Shown: in pieces, positions 1 through 8,619 of the stretch
How positions within the stretch are numbered: the stretch's first letter is position 1
Layout of the letters: each line of letters begins with the position of its first letter
Source: an uncultured Clostridium sp.
Lineage (GTDB): Bacteria > Bacillota > Clostridia > Lachnospirales > Lachnospiraceae
Length of the DNA: 11,646 nt
Direction of reading: 5' to 3'
Assembly: GCA_958349075.1 (NCBI GenBank)
Contig: CATWBR010000100.1
Location: 1 to 11,646 of the forward strand
Notes under the pieces: model-generated
Database searches by the model: none
What the model was told of the DNA's origin: nothing
The model's input: the letters and a program-made list of their open reading frames with translations, nothing else
Made by a program: the position numbers and the translations under genes

Positions 1-690
1 GTGGTTTACAATGCCGTTTTCCTTATATTGACCACGGCCGGCGGGATTCTGCTGGCTATTCTTTTAAACGGAGTGAAGAGTAAGATTCTGGTGCGCGTCC
101 TCCAGACCGTTTATTTACTTCCAACCATGGTATCCAGCGTGATTTTGACATACATGGTACTGACAATGCTGGATGAAAAGTCCGGATTTTTTAACAGCAC
201 CCTTTTTCCTGTCCTGGGGCTTAATCCGGTTGCCTGGTACAGTGAACCGAAAGTGTGGATTGTATTGCTGCCCCTTCTGAACCTGTGGTCCAACGTAGGG
301 CAGACAAGCATCATTTATTATGCATCCCTGGTCGGTTTTGACAGGACTTATTATGAGGCGGCGGCCATGGACGGCGCTTCGCGTTTCCAGCAGGCGGTTT
401 ACATCACAATACCCCTGCTGAAAAGAACGATTGCGCTTATGGTGGTTCTGGCGCTGGGGCGTCTGTTTACATCGAACTTCGGCTTGTTCTATCAGGTTCC
501 TATGGATTCGGGCGCGCTGTACAGTACGACAAATGTCCTGGACACCTATGTGTACAGGGGACTGATTCAGTTGAATGATATCGGAATGGCGTCCGCCGCG
601 GGGCTTATCCAGTCGCTTTTGGGCTTTGCCCTGGTATTTTTGACAAATTGGGGACTGCAGAAGTACAGTCCCGAGAACTCAATTTTTTAA
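1..690 (+). CDS. Sugar ABC transporter permease, LplB/UgpA-like (5' partial)
   Basis: Inner-membrane permease of a CUT1-type (carbohydrate uptake) ABC importer, one half of a heterodimeric channel with the next gene. The reading frame is open from base 1 and only 229 residues are present, against about 300 for the family, so the N-terminus with the first membrane helix or helices lies outside the window; the GTG at base 1 need not be the start. Hydrophobic segments fall at about residues 4-22, 34-55, 86-110, 143-160 and 198-217. The cytoplasmic EAA loop that docks the ATPase is clear at about residues 119-140 (EAAAMDGASRF followed by a hydrophobic IPLL). The gene ends 23 bases before permease 2. 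No ATPase gene is in the window, and CUT1 importers of this type often share an MsmX-like ATPase encoded elsewhere. The substrate cannot be read from the sequence; an oligosaccharide or glycoside is the usual case. Confidence 0.93.
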   Translation: MVYNAVFLILTTAGGILLAILLNGVKSKILVRVLQTVYLLPTMVSSVILTYMVLTMLDEKSGFFNSTLFPVLGLNPVAWYSEPKVWIVLLPLLNLWSNVGQTSIIYYASLVGFDRTYYEAAAMDGASRFQQAVYITIPLLKRTIALMVVLALGRLFTSNFGLFYQVPMDSGALYSTTNVLDTYVYRGLIQLNDIGMASAAGLIQSLLGFALVFLTNWGLQKYSPENSIF

Positions 691-713
691 CAGGATTAGA
701 AGGAGCGTGTGTG

Positions 714-1601
714 ATGAGAGGAAAAAGGTTCAGTGACTACCTTCTGGAAATAGCAGGCGGCGCGATACTGCTGCTGGCAATGATATTCTGCCTGTTTCCC
801 TTTCTGCTGATGATATCGGCCTCCCTGACTTCGGAGGCTTCCCTGATTCGGGACGGCTATGGGCTGATTCCGCGTGAGTTTTCGCTGGCAGCGTATGAAT
901 ATCTGGTGAAAGAACTCGGAACCATCGGGCATGCATACGGCATTACGCTGATCGTCACGGCGGTCGGGGTGGCGGCCAGCCTTGTCATGACGCTGCTGTT
1001 AGGATACGTGATGGCCAGGAAAACATTTCCCTTCAGGAAATTTCTGACGGTCTATGTGCTTTTGACCATGCTGTTTAACGGCGGACTGGTTCCGACCTAT
1101 CTTATTTATACTCAGATGTTCCATATTCGTGATACGCTGGCGGCCCTGATTGTTCCTAATTTACTTCTGAGCGGATTTAATGTAATATTAGTTAAGAACT
1201 ACTTTGCCACTACGATTCCGGAGGAAATATACGAAGCGGCGGAGCTGGATGCGAATAATGAACTAAAAATTTTCTGGTATGTTGCCCTGCCGATGTCAAA
1301 GCCTATTGTGGCAACGGTCGGTCTCTTTACGATGCTGAATTACTGGAATGACTGGCTGAACGGCCTCTATTACGTGAACGAGCCCCGGCTTTTCAGTATC
1401 CAGAACCTGTTGAACAGGATTCTGAATGACATGAATTACCTTCAGTCGGGAGAAATGATGGTGGATGTGGGATATGTGCTTCCTTCCATGAGTATCCGGA
1501 TGGCAATCGCGTTAATATCCCTGCTGCCGGTAGTGCTCATCTTCCCGCTGTTCCAGAAATACTTTGTCAGGGGAATCACATTCGGAGCGGTGAAGGGGTA
1601 G
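714..1601 (+). CDS. Sugar ABC transporter permease, YtcP/LplC-like
   Basis: Second membrane subunit of the same CUT1 importer, 295 residues, full length for the family. The frame stays open upstream to 648, inside permease 1, but AGAAGGAG at 698-705 sits 8 bases before the ATG at 714, so that start is chosen; a GTG at 711 is a poor alternative because of spacing. Predicted membrane helices lie near residues 14-36, 75-97, 108-130, 139-160, 198-212 and 260-282. The EAA loop is at about 174-195 (YEAAELDANNELKIF, then ALP). The end GITFGAVKG closely matches the usual YtcP-type C-terminus. It should pair with permease 1 and take substrate from the lipoprotein encoded at 5093-6595, unless a further binding protein lies upstream of the window. 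The gene ends 25 bases before the response regulator, consistent with one operon. Confidence 0.95.
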   Translation: MRGKRFSDYLLEIAGGAILLLAMIFCLFPFLLMISASLTSEASLIRDGYGLIPREFSLAAYEYLVKELGTIGHAYGITLIVTAVGVAASLVMTLLLGYVMARKTFPFRKFLTVYVLLTMLFNGGLVPTYLIYTQMFHIRDTLAALIVPNLLLSGFNVILVKNYFATTIPEEIYEAAELDANNELKIFWYVALPMSKPIVATVGLFTMLNYWNDWLNGLYYVNEPRLFSIQNLLNRILNDMNYLQSGEMMVDVGYVLPSMSIRMAIALISLLPVVLIFPLFQKYFVRGITFGAVKG

Positions 1602-1626
1602 GCAGGATGAAAGGAGCGTATATTGG

Positions 1627-2424
1627 ATGGAACTGCTGATTGTGGACGATGAATATTATGCGGTGGAAGGGCTGAAAAAGCTGATTAACCGGATCGATTC
1701 CCCGGTTCAGAATGTCTTCTGCGCTTATAATTTAAGGGATGCCAAACAGATATTTTTGCAGAATAATATCGATGTGATGCTCTGCGACATTGAGATGGAG
1801 GAGGAGAACGGCATCGATCTGCTGCGCTGGGTCAATGATTACTCCCCGGATACGAAAACCATCTTTCTGTCATGCCATGACAGATTCCGGTATGTCCAGC
1901 AGGCGCTCCAGCTTGGGGCGGTCAACTATATCCTGAAGCCGGTCGATGAGGAAGAACTGACCCGTCTTTTAGATTCCGCCAATCAGATGATACTGGAACA
2001 GAACAGACAGTTCTGCGATTTAAAACTGGCGGAGCTGATGAAAAAGTATGTTCCGATCCATCAGAAACGGGAACCGGGGATGTCTAATCTGCTTCGGGAA
2101 GTGGATACGTTTATTGTGGATCACATTGATGAGTGCATCAGCCGCAAGGATGTGGCGGATCACGTATTTTTAAATGCCGATTACATGAACCGGGTCATCA
2201 AAAAGGAGACAGGCCTGTCGGTTGGAGAATATATTGTACAGAAAAAGTTATCGGTTGCAAAGTTTCTGCTGCTGGAGACGGAGATCCCGGTCGGTGATAT
2301 TGTCTTCCGGGTGGGATATACCAATGTGGCATATTTTAACAAGTCATTTAAGAAGGAGACGGGGGTAACTCCCAGGGAGTACAGGAGAAGACACATGGAG
2401 GAGGCATTATGCAGGAGGGAGTAA
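1627..2424 (+). CDS. Response regulator, receiver plus AraC-type DNA-binding domain (YesN-like)
   Basis: Cytoplasmic transcription factor, 265 residues. The receiver domain spans about residues 1-120, with the acidic pair D7/D8, phospho-acceptor D54 in the LCDIEM context, S82 at the conserved Ser/Thr position and K104 in ILKPVDEEEL. A short linker leads to an AraC/XylS-type double helix-turn-helix at about 154-256; its second helix pair carries the family pattern VGYTNVAYFNKSFKKETGVTPREYRR. Paralogues of the YesN type are often 350-540 residues because of a long middle region, so this one is compact. GGAG at 1613-1616 precedes the ATG by 10 bases. It overlaps the histidine kinase gene by 16 bases, which suggests translational coupling of a cognate pair. 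It probably activates this transporter/esterase locus; the target site is not identified. Confidence 0.95.
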   Translation: MELLIVDDEYYAVEGLKKLINRIDSPVQNVFCAYNLRDAKQIFLQNNIDVMLCDIEMEEENGIDLLRWVNDYSPDTKTIFLSCHDRFRYVQQALQLGAVNYILKPVDEEELTRLLDSANQMILEQNRQFCDLKLAELMKKYVPIHQKREPGMSNLLREVDTFIVDHIDECISRKDVADHVFLNADYMNRVIKKETGLSVGEYIVQKKLSVAKFLLLETEIPVGDIVFRVGYTNVAYFNKSFKKETGVTPREYRRRHMEEALCRRE

Positions 2425-4130
2425 AGGAAAGAAGATATTCAAGCATCAACTTCCGTTTCAGGATTATGACGGTGTTTATCATCTGTGCCATGATTGCGAT
2501 CCTCCTGCTCAATTACTCACTGTCGATGAGGACGTATGAAAATAATATTCTGGAGGCCAATGCCCAGCTCATGGATATGTCGATGAAAAGCGTGGATGAC
2601 AGTCTGATGAAGAACAGCGAATTTCTGCGGATTATCCTGACGAATAACATGAATGTATATAATATGGCGGAAGCACAGACAGAGTCAGAGTCAAATCTGG
2701 CTCTTTATCGTTTGTTTCAGGATATGGAGAAAAGCATACTGGGCCTGACCTATTATGATGCCTTCTTTATTCTGGATGATAATTATAATACGTTTAATAC
2801 CGTAGGAAATGATGAGCTTTCCCTGGAAGAGAAGGATATCATGGGGCGGTATCTGGACGGAAAACGCCGGGATCTCTCATGGCAGAACGGAAACTGGCAG
2901 ATACATCCCGTATCGGGCACGAATTATCTGCTGATTGCCGAAAATATGGATGGTATTATGATTGGCGCCTGGCTCAATATGGAGAATCTGAGTGAACAGA
3001 TGGAGTCGGGGAGCTTCGGAGAGGGGGCTGCCGCCTTTTTTACGGACGGTTACGGAAAAGTTCTGTCAGGTTCTTTTCCTTCGACTGGAGGAACGCTTTC
3101 CATGAAAAAGGGAGAAAAGATATACAGGGCGGAAAATGGGGATCGTTATCTGGCGGTGGAGCGGGAATCAAGGTTCGGCGGCCTGGTGCTGCATACCATG
3201 GTTCCGATGGATACAATAGCCGAGGAATTGTCTACGGCGCGTAATATCACGTATATCACAATATTCGGATTTGCGGTCCTTCTGATTTTCCAGACCTATT
3301 TTTTTAAAGTTCTTCTGGTAGGTCCTTTAAATGAACTGGTTTTAGCCATGCGTCTGATTAAGGAAGGAGCGGATAAGCCGAAGGTACATCCGGGGTATGC
3401 CGCCAGCGAATACAAGGTGGTTTACGACACGTTGGATGAAATGGTAGACGAGATTAAGGAATTGAAGATCAAGGTATATGAGGAAGAACTGAGAAAAAAC
3501 GACATCATGATGGAGTATTTAAAACAGCAGGTCAACCCTCATTTCTTCCTGAACTGCCTGAACATTATCTACAGCCTGACCAATATGGAAGACTATCGCT
3601 TAATCCGGCAGATGGTTGAGTATCTGATTAAGTATTTCCGCTATATCTTTGGAAAGACGGACGAACTGGTGATGATCCGGGATGAGATTTCCCATCTGGA
3701 GAATTTTCTGCATATCCAGGAGATGCGCTATCCCAACCGGTTCCGCTATCAGATCAGGGTGGACGAAGAGGCGGGAACGGAGAAGATACCGCCTCTTCTG
3801 ATCCAGACGTTTGTGGAAAACTCCATCAAACATTCCGGCATGCTGTCCAGCAACCAGCTTCTGGAAATCAAGGTCGGCGTTACATGGGGAGAGAAACTGG
3901 AAATTACGGTATCCGACAACGGAAAAGGGTTCAGCTCTGAAATACTTATGAAACTGCGCAATAAGGAAAGCATTCTCTATGATAACCGGAAACATATCGG
4001 TATTGAGAATGCCATCCGCCGGACCAACGTGATCTATAACGGGGAGGAAAGAATCTCTTTTTACAATGAAAACGGCGCCCACGTAAAGATAGTCCTTCCA
4101 CGGACCGAAGTTCCAAAACATACTTTTTAG
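2409..4130 (+). CDS. Sensor histidine kinase, YesM/LytS-type
   Basis: Membrane sensor kinase of 573 residues and the likely partner of the preceding regulator. A first membrane helix lies at about 18-39 and a second at about 280-304, framing roughly 240 extracellular residues that would form the ligand-sensing domain. A HAMP-like stretch at about 300-355 and a charged coiled helix at about 345-372 follow. The His_kinase domain has phospho-acceptor H378 in QQVNPHFFLNCLN. The ATP-binding domain shows the N box (FVENSIKHS, N471), the G1 box DNGKGF (503-508) and the GIENAIRR segment (531-538). The start is fixed by GGAGGAGG at 2397-2404, inside the regulator gene, 4 bases before the ATG. Neighbouring sugar-importer genes suggest that it senses an extracellular carbohydrate or a binding-protein complex; the ligand is unknown. 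Confidence 0.95.
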   Translation: MQEGVKERRYSSINFRFRIMTVFIICAMIAILLLNYSLSMRTYENNILEANAQLMDMSMKSVDDSLMKNSEFLRIILTNNMNVYNMAEAQTESESNLALYRLFQDMEKSILGLTYYDAFFILDDNYNTFNTVGNDELSLEEKDIMGRYLDGKRRDLSWQNGNWQIHPVSGTNYLLIAENMDGIMIGAWLNMENLSEQMESGSFGEGAAAFFTDGYGKVLSGSFPSTGGTLSMKKGEKIYRAENGDRYLAVERESRFGGLVLHTMVPMDTIAEELSTARNITYITIFGFAVLLIFQTYFFKVLLVGPLNELVLAMRLIKEGADKPKVHPGYAASEYKVVYDTLDEMVDEIKELKIKVYEEELRKNDIMMEYLKQQVNPHFFLNCLNIIYSLTNMEDYRLIRQMVEYLIKYFRYIFGKTDELVMIRDEISHLENFLHIQEMRYPNRFRYQIRVDEEAGTEKIPPLLIQTFVENSIKHSGMLSSNQLLEIKVGVTWGEKLEITVSDNGKGFSSEILMKLRNKESILYDNRKHIGIENAIRRTNVIYNGEERISFYNENGAHVKIVLPRTEVPKHTF

Positions 4131-4255
4131 CGGCCAAAACAGACGTCTAAAATGTCGCTCCAACAGGTCGGATTTGTTATAACACCGGGAGAGGAGGCTG
4201 TGGTAAACTCAGGATATATCAGAGAATATTATGAGGGAACAGCAAGGAGGGTAAG

Positions 4256-5071
4256 ATGGAGGAACTGAGAATTTCTTTGTCGGAGACAAATCAGGATGCA
4301 TTTATGCGTCTGCGCCTGAACACGGAAATGGAAGGCCCAAGGCCTGCGATTGTGTATTTTCCGGGAGGCGGTTACCACAATATCCATGAGCCGAGTGTGG
4401 AGCCGGTTGCCGGTTTTTTCAGGAAAAAGGGGTTTCATGTTTTTGTAGTCAACTATTCAATCAATGAGAAGGCGGCCTATCCGGCTCCGCTTCTGGAGGC
4501 ATCCAGGGCAGTGTGGCTGGTACGGAAAAACGCCGGGGAATGGAATGTGGATCCGGAACGCATCAGCCTGCTGGGCATGTCCGCCGGTTCCCATCTGTGC
4601 ACCGCGCTGAGCACGATGTGGCAGTATGAAGAATGCCAAATGGACGATATGCCCTACGGCGGAAACCGGCCGAATGCCATTGTTACGGGCTATACTCCGA
4701 CTACATTTGCCGACTTTTTTGAACAGCCGCCGGAGGTGCTGGCCAATTTTAAGGGGCAGGGACCCGGCAACCTGTTAGGAAAGGAAGGGACTCGCTGGTC
4801 GGACATCCGTGAACTGACGACCCACGCTCTTGTTACTAAAGATACCTGTCCCGCTTTCCTTTGGAAATCCACAACGGATTTTCCGGGGGATACGTTTGCA
4901 TATGCCAATGCGCTGAAGCGGGAAGGGATTCCGTATGAGGTCCATGTGTTTTATGACGAGGGAGTAAATTGCGTGGGAATGGGGAAAGAAGGGGCTTCGG
5001 TCAATACGATGATGTGGCCCGAACTGGCTGTTAATTGGCTTTACAAGGTTCTGAAAATAAAGATTCCGTAA
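4256..5071 (+). CDS. Alpha/beta hydrolase, acetylesterase/BD-FAE-like, catalytic His apparently missing
   Basis: Cytoplasmic (no signal peptide) alpha/beta-hydrolase of 271 residues, of the type usually annotated as acetyl-xylan or other carbohydrate esterase. The oxyanion segment reads FPGGGY at 35-40, where related proteins have PGGGY or HGGGY. The nucleophile elbow is GMSAG with S109, and the acid is probably D208 in KSTTDFPGD. The family normally ends its triad with a His in a GPHGLGL-type motif after a strand like FELHIF. Here the aligned segment is VHVFYDEGVNCVGMG, placing N238 where the His is expected, with no other His close by. The protein may therefore be weakly active, use another residue, or act as a binding protein. 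AAGGAGGG at 4244-4251 precedes the ATG. The 125-base gap before it (4131-4255) holds a short candidate leader ORF but no clear promoter or terminator. The fold assignment is secure; activity and substrate are not. Confidence 0.9.
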   Translation: MEELRISLSETNQDAFMRLRLNTEMEGPRPAIVYFPGGGYHNIHEPSVEPVAGFFRKKGFHVFVVNYSINEKAAYPAPLLEASRAVWLVRKNAGEWNVDPERISLLGMSAGSHLCTALSTMWQYEECQMDDMPYGGNRPNAIVTGYTPTTFADFFEQPPEVLANFKGQGPGNLLGKEGTRWSDIRELTTHALVTKDTCPAFLWKSTTDFPGDTFAYANALKREGIPYEVHVFYDEGVNCVGMGKEGASVNTMMWPELAVNWLYKVLKIKIP

Positions 5072-5092
5072 GGAAAAGGGGAGGTGGAAAAC

Positions 5093-6595
5093 TTGAAATT
5101 CAGACGGAAACGGCGGCTGTTCCTGCTGCTGGCCCTGATCGCGGCAATCCTGGCTAACGGCTGCAGCCGCAGGGCAGAAGACGGGAAGGAACAGGAATTG
5201 CCGGTGCTGAACGTCATGTTTGCATCTTATGGGGGCAGCATACCATCAGGGCTTCAGGATGTGGAAAACGCTCTCAATGTAATTCTGGCGGAGAAGATAG
5301 GCGCGGTGGTGAAGCTGAATGTCTTCTCGTCCGCGAGCTACGATACGCAGGCAAACCTGATGCTGACCGGGGACTCGGTGGATTTAATGGCCACCAGCAC
5401 CAACACAAGCTATGCACAGTGCGTGACAAAAGGTTTTTTTATGGAGATGGATGAACTGCTCGAGCAGTATGGACAGGGGGTAAAGGAGGCGCTCGGGGAA
5501 GAACTCCTGCGCTGTACCCGCGTGAACGGAAAGATGTACGGGGTTACGGGCATTCCCCTGGTAATGGCCCAGGATACCAGCTTTGCGGTCAGCAATGATA
5601 TCCTTACGTGCTGCCGGATTGACCTGTCCTCCGTCCATACGGTAGAGGACGTGGAACAGGTGCTTCTGACTATCAGGGACAACCATCCCGACATCGTCCC
5701 GCTTGCCAACGCAAGTACCAAGCTGGGCTATAAAAGCCTTCAGAACCTGTTCTTAAACAGCCATGGCCTGGAGGATCTGGGAGACGGCTGCGTACTGGAT
5801 TATACGACAATGACGGTTTCAAGCCTTTACAGCCATCCTGTTTACGGAGAGCTTGCGGCCCTTATAAGGGACTGGCATGAGAAAGGCCTGCTGATGCCGA
5901 ATGCGTCGACGAATACGGATTCGCGCAACAGCCTGATGAATGCCGGCCGTGCGGCAGCCAGTGTGGCGTTTTCCTATAATCCGGCGAATTCCATGCGGGA
6001 GGACGCGATGTACAACACGACGACAATCCATCTGGGAAACAGTCCGATTCTTGTGACAAGCATGATGCAGCTTACCTGTTGGGGAATCCCGGTCACATCG
6101 GAGCATCCCGACAAGGCCATGCAGTTTTTAAACCTCCTTTACACGGATGCGGAGATCGGAAACCTGCTGCAATATGGGATTGAGGGCGTTCACTATGAAA
6201 AAACGGAGGAGGAGAACGTAATCAGATATCCGGACGGCGTAGATGCAACCACAACCGACTATTTTCTGAAGAGCCCCGGAATTACGGATATTAACCCGGA
6301 GTGTTATGTAATGGAACCATTACCGTCGGATATTTATGAGCAGGTTCTGGCATTTCGTGATACCTTTGCCGTATCCCCGATTGTGGGATTTACGGCGGAT
6401 ATGACGGCCTGCAAATCGGAGGTGGCAGCCGTTGCCAATGTGATGGCCCAGTATGTAAATCCCCTGCTTTCGGGTGTGGTGGATGTGGAACAGGTGCTGC
6501 CGGAGTTCAGGCAGAAACTGAAGAATGCGGGCCATGAAACAATTATCAGAATGAAACAGGAACAGCTTGACGAGTGGCTGAGTGAGAACAGATAA
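5093..6595 (+). CDS. Extracellular solute-binding lipoprotein of sugar ABC transporter (DUF3502-like C-terminus)
   Basis: Substrate-binding lipoprotein, about 500 residues, expected on the outer face of the membrane, delivering ligand to the two permeases. The N-terminus is a lipoprotein signal: a basic KFRRKRR stretch, a hydrophobic core, then LANGC with lipidated Cys at residue 24. The start was chosen as TTG 5093 because GGGGAGG (5078-5084) lies 8 bases before it; a GTG at 5084 overlaps that site and would add three residues. The mature part resembles family 1 binding proteins. The last 140 or so residues (MEPLPSDIYEQVLAFRD, then ACKSEVAAVANVM and a closing EQLDEWL) match what I know of DUF3502-type endings. 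The gene is separated from its permeases by the two-component genes and an esterase, an unusual order, so another binding protein upstream of the window cannot be excluded. It begins 21 bases after the hydrolase stop. Confidence 0.92.
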   Translation: MKFRRKRRLFLLLALIAAILANGCSRRAEDGKEQELPVLNVMFASYGGSIPSGLQDVENALNVILAEKIGAVVKLNVFSSASYDTQANLMLTGDSVDLMATSTNTSYAQCVTKGFFMEMDELLEQYGQGVKEALGEELLRCTRVNGKMYGVTGIPLVMAQDTSFAVSNDILTCCRIDLSSVHTVEDVEQVLLTIRDNHPDIVPLANASTKLGYKSLQNLFLNSHGLEDLGDGCVLDYTTMTVSSLYSHPVYGELAALIRDWHEKGLLMPNASTNTDSRNSLMNAGRAAASVAFSYNPANSMREDAMYNTTTIHLGNSPILVTSMMQLTCWGIPVTSEHPDKAMQFLNLLYTDAEIGNLLQYGIEGVHYEKTEEENVIRYPDGVDATTTDYFLKSPGITDINPECYVMEPLPSDIYEQVLAFRDTFAVSPIVGFTADMTACKSEVAAVANVMAQYVNPLLSGVVDVEQVLPEFRQKLKNAGHETIIRMKQEQLDEWLSENR

Positions 6596-6614
6596 AGGGA
6601 GGATTTATTTTACA

Positions 6615-7400
6615 GTGGAAGCAAAAGAATATGTGTTTTTATCGGAGTGCCTGGGCGGCGAAGCCAAGGTTATGATTTTTGTACCCAAAAACAGGGAAAA
6701 TGACAGGAAAAATCCCATTCCGGTGCTGTGGACGGTGGGGCCGGGCGATCACAGAAAATGGATGATGCAGAGCGATGTCTGCCGTCTGGCGGAGGCGGCC
6801 GGGCTGGCCGTAGTCAGCGTAGATACCACGGATACCTGGGGAGGATTAAACCGGCCGGCCGAGAATTACTATTTTGAAGATTACCTGACCCGGGAGCTGC
6901 CGGCTTTGGTGGAAACGGTTTTCCCTGCCTGTAAGGAACCGGAATTTAATTATATTACCGGATTTTCAAAGGGCAGCTACATTGCTTTCCGGATGGGGAT
7001 GAGCCACCCGGAGCGGTACGGAACCGTCGTTTCGATTGGGGGAGGAGGACTGGATGCCTACAGTTTTTACTATGATATCGGAACAATGAATCCGGGACTG
7101 ATTGAGCGCATGTTCGGCCTGAAAACACCGGAAGAATTTGAGAGATCCGATTACAATCCGGAAAATCTGGTCGGGCGTCTTCACCGGGAAGGAAAGAAGC
7201 TGCCGGCGCTGTATCTTTTCTGCGGAGAAAAAGATGCGCTTGCCAGGGTGGTAAACGTGAGAATGCATATGAAACTTGAGGCATTAAACATCCCGCATGA
7301 ATTTACACTCTTTGACAGCGGGCATGACTGGGTTACGGTAAACAGGAGTATTGAGAAGGCGGTAGAGGAAATGGGGAGGTTATTATGGAGTCGACAGTAA
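6615..7400 (+). CDS. Serine esterase, EstA/esterase D-like alpha/beta hydrolase
   Basis: Cytoplasmic carboxylesterase of about 261 residues with no signal peptide. The family includes tributyrin esterases, S-formylglutathione hydrolase-like proteins and PHB-depolymerase-like esterases. Numbered from this start, the nucleophile elbow is GFSKG with S118, the acid is probably D207 in CGEKDAL, and H237 lies in SGHDWVTVN, so the triad looks intact, unlike the hydrolase at 4256-5071. The frame is open upstream to GTG 6582, but that start lies within the preceding gene and would translate through the ribosome site GGGAGG at 6597-6602. GTG 6615, 12 bases after that site, is preferred although the spacing is long. 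It overlaps the MFS gene by 16 bases. It probably removes acyl groups from an imported glycan or glycoside; the substrate is unknown. Confidence 0.88.
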   Translation: MEAKEYVFLSECLGGEAKVMIFVPKNRENDRKNPIPVLWTVGPGDHRKWMMQSDVCRLAEAAGLAVVSVDTTDTWGGLNRPAENYYFEDYLTRELPALVETVFPACKEPEFNYITGFSKGSYIAFRMGMSHPERYGTVVSIGGGGLDAYSFYYDIGTMNPGLIERMFGLKTPEEFERSDYNPENLVGRLHREGKKLPALYLFCGEKDALARVVNVRMHMKLEALNIPHEFTLFDSGHDWVTVNRSIEKAVEEMGRLLWSRQ

Positions 7401-8596
7401 CAGTCAATCAGACGGCAAAGCATACATTTTTTACAAGGACATTCGTGGTAATACTGGTAATCCAGTGTTGTTATAATATGGCGGCGACCTTTATCGCCAC
7501 CCCCATCGGACGCCAGGGAGTCAGCCTTGGAGCCAGCATGACATTTCTGGGGATTCTGTCCTCCGTTATGTCCGGAATGTACATGGTAATGCGTCCGGTG
7601 GCCGGAATTGCCATTGACCGCATCAACCCGAAATACGTGCTGATCGGGCAGTATACCCTGCTTGTCACTTCCTACGTATTATCGGCAGTGGCCGGAAATC
7701 TGGGAGTCTACGTTGCCAGCCGTCTGGTATACGGCCTGGCCTTCGGCGCCATCGGTGTCACGATGCCGACAGTGGTAGGCCGTGCAATGCCCAAGGAAAA
7801 GATGGCGCAGGGACTTGGCCTCTATATGATGCTTCCTCTGGTTCTGAAGATTTTCACACCGAATCTTTCCCTTTTCCTCGTGGATAACTGGGGATTTGCC
7901 GCCAGCTATGCGGTATCGATTGTCCTGATCGCCATAGCCCTGATCCTGCTGATTACTTTGAAAATCGATTTTACGGCTGGGGTGAAAAAGGAGAAAAAGA
8001 AATTTTCCTGGAACAATATTATCGCTGTGGAAGCATTTCTGCCGACGCTGTCCAATATTTTTACAGGCATGGTTTTTACCGCTGTTATCATGAATATTGT
8101 GGTATACGGGGACGCCATGGGATTCGGTCAGATAGCCCTGTTTATGACATTCTATAACGGCGCGCAGGTGGCAACCCGCGGTCTGGGCGGTTATCTGGCG
8201 GATAAGATCGGAATCCGCAGGACCATGTATCCCTGTCTCATTCTGATGATAGCCACCGTGGCGATCCTGGGGAGTACGGACAATTTTACCATGGTGCTGG
8301 TGGCGGCCGTTCTGTTCGCCATCGGATTCGGCGGCGCGCAGCCGGTTATGACGGCAGTCTGCATGAGAACCGTGAGCCGTGAACGGGCGGGAGCAGCCAA
8401 TGCCACCTATATGCTGGGAGCCGATGTCGGAACCATGGTTGCTTCTACCGTAGTCGGCGTGCTCATTGACGCTTTCGGGTTCCAGCAGATGTATCTGTAT
8501 ATGATAATTCCGGGAGTGATGGCGCTTGTGACCTTTGCGCTTACGATGAAGGTGATGGGAAAACAGATTATTGCGGCCAGCAGGCAGGATGCGTGA
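7385..8596 (+). CDS. MFS transporter
   Basis: Twelve-helix secondary transporter of 403 residues, full length for the superfamily. Motif A between helices 2 and 3 reads GIAIDRINPKY at about 74-84, and a related copy GGYLADKIGIRR occurs at about 268-279 in the second half. A conserved-style helix 4 arginine is seen in ASRLVYGL (R113). A basic central loop (KKEKKK, about 201-206) joins the halves. GGGGAGG at 7373-7379 precedes the ATG by 5 bases, inside the esterase gene, so translation is probably coupled. It is the last gene of the sugar/esterase cluster. It could import a substrate, or export a released acyl product or surplus sugar; direction and substrate cannot be told from the sequence. 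A GC-rich hairpin begins 24 bases after its stop. Confidence 0.92.
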   Translation: MESTVTVNQTAKHTFFTRTFVVILVIQCCYNMAATFIATPIGRQGVSLGASMTFLGILSSVMSGMYMVMRPVAGIAIDRINPKYVLIGQYTLLVTSYVLSAVAGNLGVYVASRLVYGLAFGAIGVTMPTVVGRAMPKEKMAQGLGLYMMLPLVLKIFTPNLSLFLVDNWGFAASYAVSIVLIAIALILLITLKIDFTAGVKKEKKKFSWNNIIAVEAFLPTLSNIFTGMVFTAVIMNIVVYGDAMGFGQIALFMTFYNGAQVATRGLGGYLADKIGIRRTMYPCLILMIATVAILGSTDNFTMVLVAAVLFAIGFGGAQPVMTAVCMRTVSRERAGAANATYMLGADVGTMVASTVVGVLIDAFGFQQMYLYMIIPGVMALVTFALTMKVMGKQIIAASRQDA

Positions 8597-8619
8597 GGGA
8601 GTAATTGAGAAATGAGAAC

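Noticed and set aside
4141..4148. Palindrome AGACGTCT as an operator
   Set aside because: Eight-base palindromes are frequent by chance and nothing nearby supports a role.
3600..4163. 187-codon - strand open frame opposite the histidine kinase
   Set aside because: It is a shadow of the kinase catalytic region, whose motifs are fully explained on the + strand.
4131..4255. Promoter or terminator in the gap before the first hydrolase
   Set aside because: TATAAC at 4178-4183 has no acceptable -35 at the right distance, and no hairpin with a T run is present. An internal promoter cannot be excluded but is not supported.
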